From: Paragorgia papillata
Lineage: Eukaryota > Cnidaria > Anthozoa > Scleralcyonacea > Coralliidae
Direction: 5' to 3'
Length of the DNA stretch: 64,000 bases
Assembly (NCBI GenBank): GCA_035771165.1
Contig: JAWNZC010000238.1
Span: 352,001 to 416,000, forward strand
In this document: one piece after another, positions 59,201 through 64,000 of the stretch
How the letters are laid out: the number at the start of each line of letters is the position of its first letter
Position numbering within the stretch: position 1 is the first letter of the stretch
Translations under genes and position numbers: made by a program
The notes under the pieces: model-generated
The model's input: only the letters and a program-made list of their open reading frames with translations
What the model was told of the DNA's origin: nothing
Database searches by the model: none

Positions 59201-62200
59201 TGATTGGTTGGTTGGTTGATTTAGTTGGTTAGTTGGTGAATTGGTTTGTTTGTTGGTTGGTTGATTTGGCTGGTTTGTTTGTTTGTTTGTTTGTTTGTTT
59301 GTTTGTTTGTTGGTTGGTTGGTTGACTGGTTGGTTGGTTGGTTGGTTGACTGGTTGGTTGGTTGGTTGGTTGGTTGGTTGGTTGGTTGGTTGGTTGGTTA
59401 GATAGATGGATGATTGTCTGTCTGCCTGCTTATAACATTGTGTCAATTGTGCAAGTGAACTAACTGATTATACCTTTTCACTGTCTCGCTTTATTTCTAC
59501 CGTGCACCCAGCATGACAAGGTGAAAAATATGTCGTTTTATCTTCCTTTGTGCAAATTGGAATATAGTTGTTTTGTTTGCAACTGCAATTTTGAGCTGTG
59601 CTACAGACATCAAGTGAGCCATAGGATGTTCTGGGGGTAAAAACCGTGGAAAAGATTTTATTGTCGGATCAACAAATAAATTTCCAACGCAGTCTATTCT
59701 GGCTTAAAAGTTCTTTGAACGTAGCTTAAAAAGTTACTGTTCATGATCCAACGTTTCGATACTCCAATCTAGTGTCTTCATCGTTGTGAAGACAGGTCGC
59801 ATATTTATACTTCCATAGAACCACTGATCACGTTATCTATTAACAAAATGCAAATACGCTTCTGGTAATAGACTGCCGTCATCACAATTAAATGGAGCAT
59901 GGCTCCTATTAAATCGCGATGATGGTGGTCTATTACAGTAGCTTATTTGCATCTTGTTGGGACCTTTCTTCACAACGATCACTCCTGATAAAGACACTAG
60001 ATCAGAATGTTAAGTTGCATTTAAAAACGTTAGCGTTAAACTATGTCTGATGTTGCCACATCAGACCACACCACATCAAACTATACCATACCACACCACA
60101 TCCTACTATACCAGACCACACCGCATCATACTATACTATACCACATGACATCATATTATACCAGACAAAACCATATACAACACTAGACCATATCATACTA
60201 TACTAGACCACACCACATACTATACCAGACTACACCACATCATACTATACCAGATCAGACCACACCATATCGTACTATACTAGACCACATCACATCATAC
60301 TATACCGTACCACATCACACCATAACTTACCATAACACACTACATCACATCAAACTATACCATACCATACCATACCACATCACATCACATCACATACTAT
60401 ACCAGACCACATCATACTATACCAGACCACATCACATCACACCATAACTTACTATACCACACCACATCACATCAAACTATACCAGACCACGTACATCATA
60501 CTATGCCAGACTACATCACATCAGACCATACCACATCACACCATAACTTACCAAACCAGACCACATCCTACTATACCATACCACATCACATCATACTGTA
60601 CCAGACCACAGAGCATCAGACCATGCCACATCACACCATATAACTTACTATACCACATCACATCATACCATACCAGGTCACACCATAACATACCAGACGA
60701 TGTCCTATACCAAACCACACCATACCACATCATAATATACCATACCACATCACACCAGACCAGACCACATCACACCATAACATACCAGACCAGACCACGT
60801 CCTACTATACCAGACCACACCACATCATACTAACCACATCACATCAGACCATACCACATCACACCATAACTTACCATACCACATCACATGCATCCTACTA
60901 TAACAGACCACACCACATCATACCAACCAATATCACATCACACCATAACTTACCATACCACATCACATGCATCCTACTATACCAGACCACACCACATCAT
61001 ACCAACCAATATCACATCACACCATAACTTACCATACCACATCACATGCATCCTACTATACCAGACCACACCACATCATACCAACCAATATCACATCACA
61101 CCATAACTTACCATACCACATCACATGCATCCTACTATAACAGACCACACCACATCATACTAACCAATATCACATCACACCATAACTTACCATACCACAT
61201 CACATGCATCCTACTATACCAGACCACACCACACCACATCATACCAACCAATATCACATCACACCATAACTTACCATACCACATCACATACATCCTACTA
61301 TACCAGACCACACCACATCATACCAACCAATATCACATCACACCATAACTTACCATACCACATCACATGCATCCTACTATAACAGACCACACCACATCAT
61401 ACCAACCAATATCACATCACACCATAACTTACCATACCACATCACATGCATCCTACTATAACAGACCACACCACATCATACTAACCAATATCACATCACA
61501 CCATAACTTACCATACCACATCACATGCATCCTACTATAACAGACCACACCACATCATACTAACCAATATCACATCACACCATAACTTACCATACCACAT
61601 CACATCCTACTATACCAGACCACACCGCATCATACTGTACCAGACCACAGAGCATCACACCATACCACATCACACCATACCAGACTGCACCACATCAAAA
61701 TATAAAGGAGTGGGGGGCTAATCATCCTTACTTGCAGCCAGCGGCTAAATTGCGAAGGACGCATATCAACGTGACCGTGTCGAGGCATATCAAAGATGCT
61801 CCAGGCAGCCGCCATACGACACAGTTCAGACCACGGATCACAGCTAAGATGTTAGGTGTTGATTTTATGTAATATATCATACACGAGGAGAAGTGTTTCG
61901 TCAGGGTATCCAAACACCGAGACGTTTGTTGAAAACCGAGGCGAAGCCGAGGTTTTTGAACAAACTTCGAGGTGTTTGGATATCCTGCTGAAACACTCCT
62001 CCGAGTGTATGATATAGCATCTCAAACAAATCAGTATTTCAAGAGAAAATCAAGATGAAAGTTTGCTTAATTTATGTCATTTCTTCCTCCGATATCCAAA
62101 CCACAGACACGGTACTGATTTCCTTTGTGTTTTCTTCATGAATTATTAATGAGTTTGAGATGGAGGGAGGAGAACCCGGCGAAAAACCCTGGAAGCACAG

Positions 62201-63021
62201 GAGAGATCAACTACAACTCTACTCACATGAGTTCCAAGCTCGACAACGGGGTTATTCCCAAGCGATCACCCATCCAAGTACTATAACCCCGTCTAACCGG
62301 CCGGGCTTAACTTTTTGGTGAGAGGCAGCGCGCTAACTATATACTATACGAGACCACGCCACATCAGACCAGAGTAGCGTTAAACTATGGCTGATATTGC
62401 CAAACGTTTTCCTTTTTGAAATTGGAATTAGCTATTCGTGCTCTATACTTACCTGTTAAAGTATGGTGTTGTCACTCCTGCAAATTTCTGGTTTAGACAG
62501 TGAATTGTAAAAATTAAAATCGGGAATACAGCCAGTAAAGCAATGCCCGTGCATGCTTTTATACACTGACCGCACGTCCATTCAAACTTGCGAATGAGGA
62601 ACCCTCCCAAAAGCATTCCCAAGATCCCTCCAGGAATGATCACTACCCCAGCATAAAAACTTGCGTTGCTAGACGTAAGGTGAAACTGAGATTGCAAGAA
62701 TTTTGGAAAGAAGGTTGAAGTCCCTGACACTGCAAAACCTTCAGCTGTTCCAGCCATTGACGTGAAAAGAAAAACCTTGTTGGTGAATAATGATTTCAGG
62801 GCGGGCAAGAACTGGCCTGCTGTGTGAGGTTTCTGTTCATCAGGTACTGAATCCTGCTCTTTCATTTTTTGATCATTTAGATTTTTAACACGAGGTATCT
62901 CTCTGGGGAAACCAAGAAGTGGTACGCTGGCCATCAACGCACAGATTCCACCAACAAGGTAACCTAACCACCATGCACCAATCCAACTGTTGTCATCTTG
63001 GTTCAGATCAACACCCTCAGG
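55680..63021 (-). CDS. SLCO: SLCO/OATP transporter copy B, exons 2 to last (5' partial)
   Basis: Tandem paralogue of copy A with identical exon phases. Minus-strand exons: 63021-62453, 59630-59501, 58672-58512, 57585-57397, 55869-55680 (TAA); 412 residues. Exon 1, homologous to the 717-nt copy A exon, lies past the window end. Visible: [20 protein letters not shown] (OATP signature region), [29 protein letters not shown], Kazal-like loop [20 protein letters not shown] ... CHAGCT followed by IYTNCSC and [23 protein letters not shown], and last helix [19 protein letters not shown], then a Ser/Arg-rich tail. No stop, frameshift or splice defect seen, so it may serve where copy A is lost. Substrate cannot be inferred. 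It is about 2.3 kb downstream of copy A's start. Confidence 0.92.
55960..56840. repeat. Nested foldbacks with the gaggaaaacacaaag family
   Basis: The phrase attaatgag...gtgttttcctcatgaatt occurs in both orientations at about 55962-55985, 56488-56560 and 56540-56575. The hairpin pair tcagatacagatcggctgc / gcagccgatctgtatctga surrounds 56240-56300; (at)n is at 56195-56223. Related phrases occur at 24240 and 62110. Lies in the last intron of SLCO copy B. Confidence 0.6.
56968..57222. mobile_element. Short TIR element (cataggcgta)
   Basis: Ends cataggcgtag and inverse tacgcctatg; cttccccc/ggggga blocks inside the ends. Decayed. Confidence 0.5.
57220..57362. repeat. (ggtggt/gatggt)n trinucleotide-like array
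   Basis: About 143 bp of gtggtg/gatgatg units, 35 bp before the SLCO copy B exon 57397-57585 on the plus-strand map. Confidence 0.9.
58697..59402. repeat. (ggtt)n/(gttt)n tetranucleotide array, about 700 bp
   Basis: Long ggtt array with gattg, gctgg and tttg variants, filling most of the SLCO copy B intron 58673-59500. A minus-strand 138-codon NQPT frame is an artefact. Confidence 0.95.
60057..61695. repeat. ACC/CAT-rich satellite with 79-bp higher-order units
   Basis: Irregular cataccacatcac/tataccagaccac units to about 60860. Then about nine regular 79-bp units (landmark catcctactata at 60891, 60970, 61049, 61128, 61207, then 61291 after a 5-bp longer unit, 61370, 61449, 61528). Composition resembles the array at 41270-42325 of copy A, but in a different intron. 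Confidence 0.92.
61722..62331 (-). mobile_element. 5S-rRNA-derived SINE split by a later foldback
   Basis: The head (62331-62157 on the minus strand; includes gttaagcccggccggttaga and tacttggatgggtga) and the tail (61872-61722; ataaaatcaacacctaac ... cgtatggcggctgcc) form one SINE in order. A 284-bp insertion separates them. Confidence 0.75.
61873..62156. mobile_element. Foldback element inserted in the SINE
   Basis: Contains the hairpin atatcatacacgaggagaagtg / cactcctccgagtgtatgatat and, at its right end, the gtgttttcttcatgaattat phrase of the 55960-56840 family. Confidence 0.65.
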
Positions 63022-63044
63022 CTGTGAAAATAAAGAATAATGTT

Positions 63045-63582
63045 TTAAAGGGTATTGGCAATAAAAATTAAATTTCTCCCATTTGAAAGAACTCGTCAAA
63101 TGGTATAAGAAGACCTTTTGTAATTTTACTGTATCTTTTTTGTGTTTTGAAATATTTCGACCAAAGACAGCGTGCTGTCCACCATCTTGTTGTAATATTG
63201 GGTCTAATTAACTAGGAAATTGGTGACGTCACAAGCAGGGTAAACCTGATGAAACTACTCCGCGGGTGACCAAATTTCCACGGAAGGCTTTTTAAATGTT
63301 GTGGGTTAATTTAAAATGGAAATAGCGCAACAAAAAATCGAGTTTCTAGCTCATAATGTTATAAGGTTGGCAAGATAAAAATTTCACTTTACCCTGCTTA
63401 TGTCGTCACATGCATCATTTTGCATATCGAAAATAATTCCAAGATGGCGGACAGCACGCTGTCTTTAGTCAAAATATTTCCAAAACCAAAACAGATACGG
63501 AAAAATTGTAAAAGGTCTTTTTATACTATTTGACGAGTTCTTTCAAATGCGATAAACTTAATTTTTATTGCCAATACCCTTT
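63045..63582. mobile_element. TTAA-flanked foldback element, 538 bp
   Basis: Ends ttaaagggtattggcaataa and inverse ttattgccaatacccttta. Arms of about 100 bp or more (gaaagaactcgtcaaatggta ... and inverse). It starts 24 bp from the acceptor of SLCO copy B exon 2. Confidence 0.8.
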
Positions 63583-63725
63583 AACCATTTCACTCACATC
63601 GTTGTTGTGGGACAGTCTATCCGGAATAATTATTGTGGAACAGTGAACTCCGGTGGAGAATAATGATATTGGGTGTTACTCCGAGTGACGAACCATATAC
63701 CATGCAGGTGAGTAGAGTATACTAC

Positions 63726-63795
63726 TCGACCACGGTTGAGATTCGAAGCCGCGACCTTCGGTTTACTAGTCCGACGCTCTACCGACTGAGGCCCC
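63726..63795 (-). repeat. tRNA-like SINE head
   Basis: On the minus strand ctcagtcggtagagcgtcgg (A-box-like) and ggcttcgaatc (B-box-like) are 35 bp apart, with an anticodon stem tcgg/ccga. The T stem does not pair, so it is a decayed tRNA-derived element, not a gene. The last 200 bp of the window show nothing else. Confidence 0.5.
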
Positions 63796-64000
63796 GTTTA
63801 CACTATTACGGTACGGTGGTGGTCCGGATTGGGGTGAGCGGAACGCTCATAGCGGAACCGTCACACTATGACCGTACGGTCAATTTACCATAGCGTGGTG
63901 ATTTGCAGCCGGAGTGCTAAGCGTAGTGACTACTTCTTCTTATGCTGTCGTGGTAGAACCACATAGCGCCATCACGAGCTGCAACCACATGCCTCTGTCC

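Noticed and set aside
59030..59446. 138-codon NQPT-rich frame
   Set aside because: Antisense of the (ggtt)n array.

Overview
The window is AT-rich, intron-dense animal nuclear DNA. Genes are split into short exons (mostly 30-190 nt) with GT-AG borders and long repeat-filled introns. There is no bacterial-style operon, no CRISPR array and no intact rRNA or tRNA gene. The gene families and the mix of foldback elements, 5S-derived SINEs, Mutator-like DNA and RecQ-like debris suggest an early-branching invertebrate metazoan, perhaps a cnidarian. That lineage call is inference; no species marker was recognised.

Layout. (1) Positions 2309-26072, plus strand: 22 exons of a long-chain acyl-CoA synthetase (ACSL), lacking only its N-terminal exon(s), which lie before the window. 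Its introns hold microsatellites, foldback elements, 5S-SINEs and a dead non-LTR reverse transcriptase. (2) 29488-53386, minus strand: an organic anion transporter (SLCO/OATP, copy A), convergent with ACSL. Its first coding exon is cut in two by a 10.3 kb transposon. (3) 42890-53190: that transposon, a Mutator-like (MULE) element with near-perfect 87/88-bp terminal inverted repeats and an imperfect 9-bp target duplication. It carries a MULE/SWIM transposase and a 20-exon gene for a predicted 585-residue protein joining a ubiquitin-specific protease (USP, C19) domain to a Ulp1/SENP (C48) domain, with the key catalytic residues of both present. (4) 55680-63021, minus strand: SLCO copy B, a tandem paralogue whose first exon lies beyond the window.

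The two transporters are a tandem duplication; copy B looks intact as far as it can be seen, copy A is interrupted. Removing the transposon and one target duplication leaves a 717-nt first exon in frame, and all downstream copy A exons are open, so the insertion looks fairly recent. The USP-Ulp1 fusion inside the transposon is the most unusual feature. MULEs carrying Ulp1-like proteases are known from plants; a transposon-borne deubiquitinase fused to a deSUMOylase is not something I recognise as described.

Repeats fill much of the rest: a dispersed 20-bp satellite, several TTAA-flanked foldback families, a pair of filled and empty insertion sites, a SINE split by a later insertion, and many tetranucleotide and longer tandem arrays that create long but meaningless open frames.
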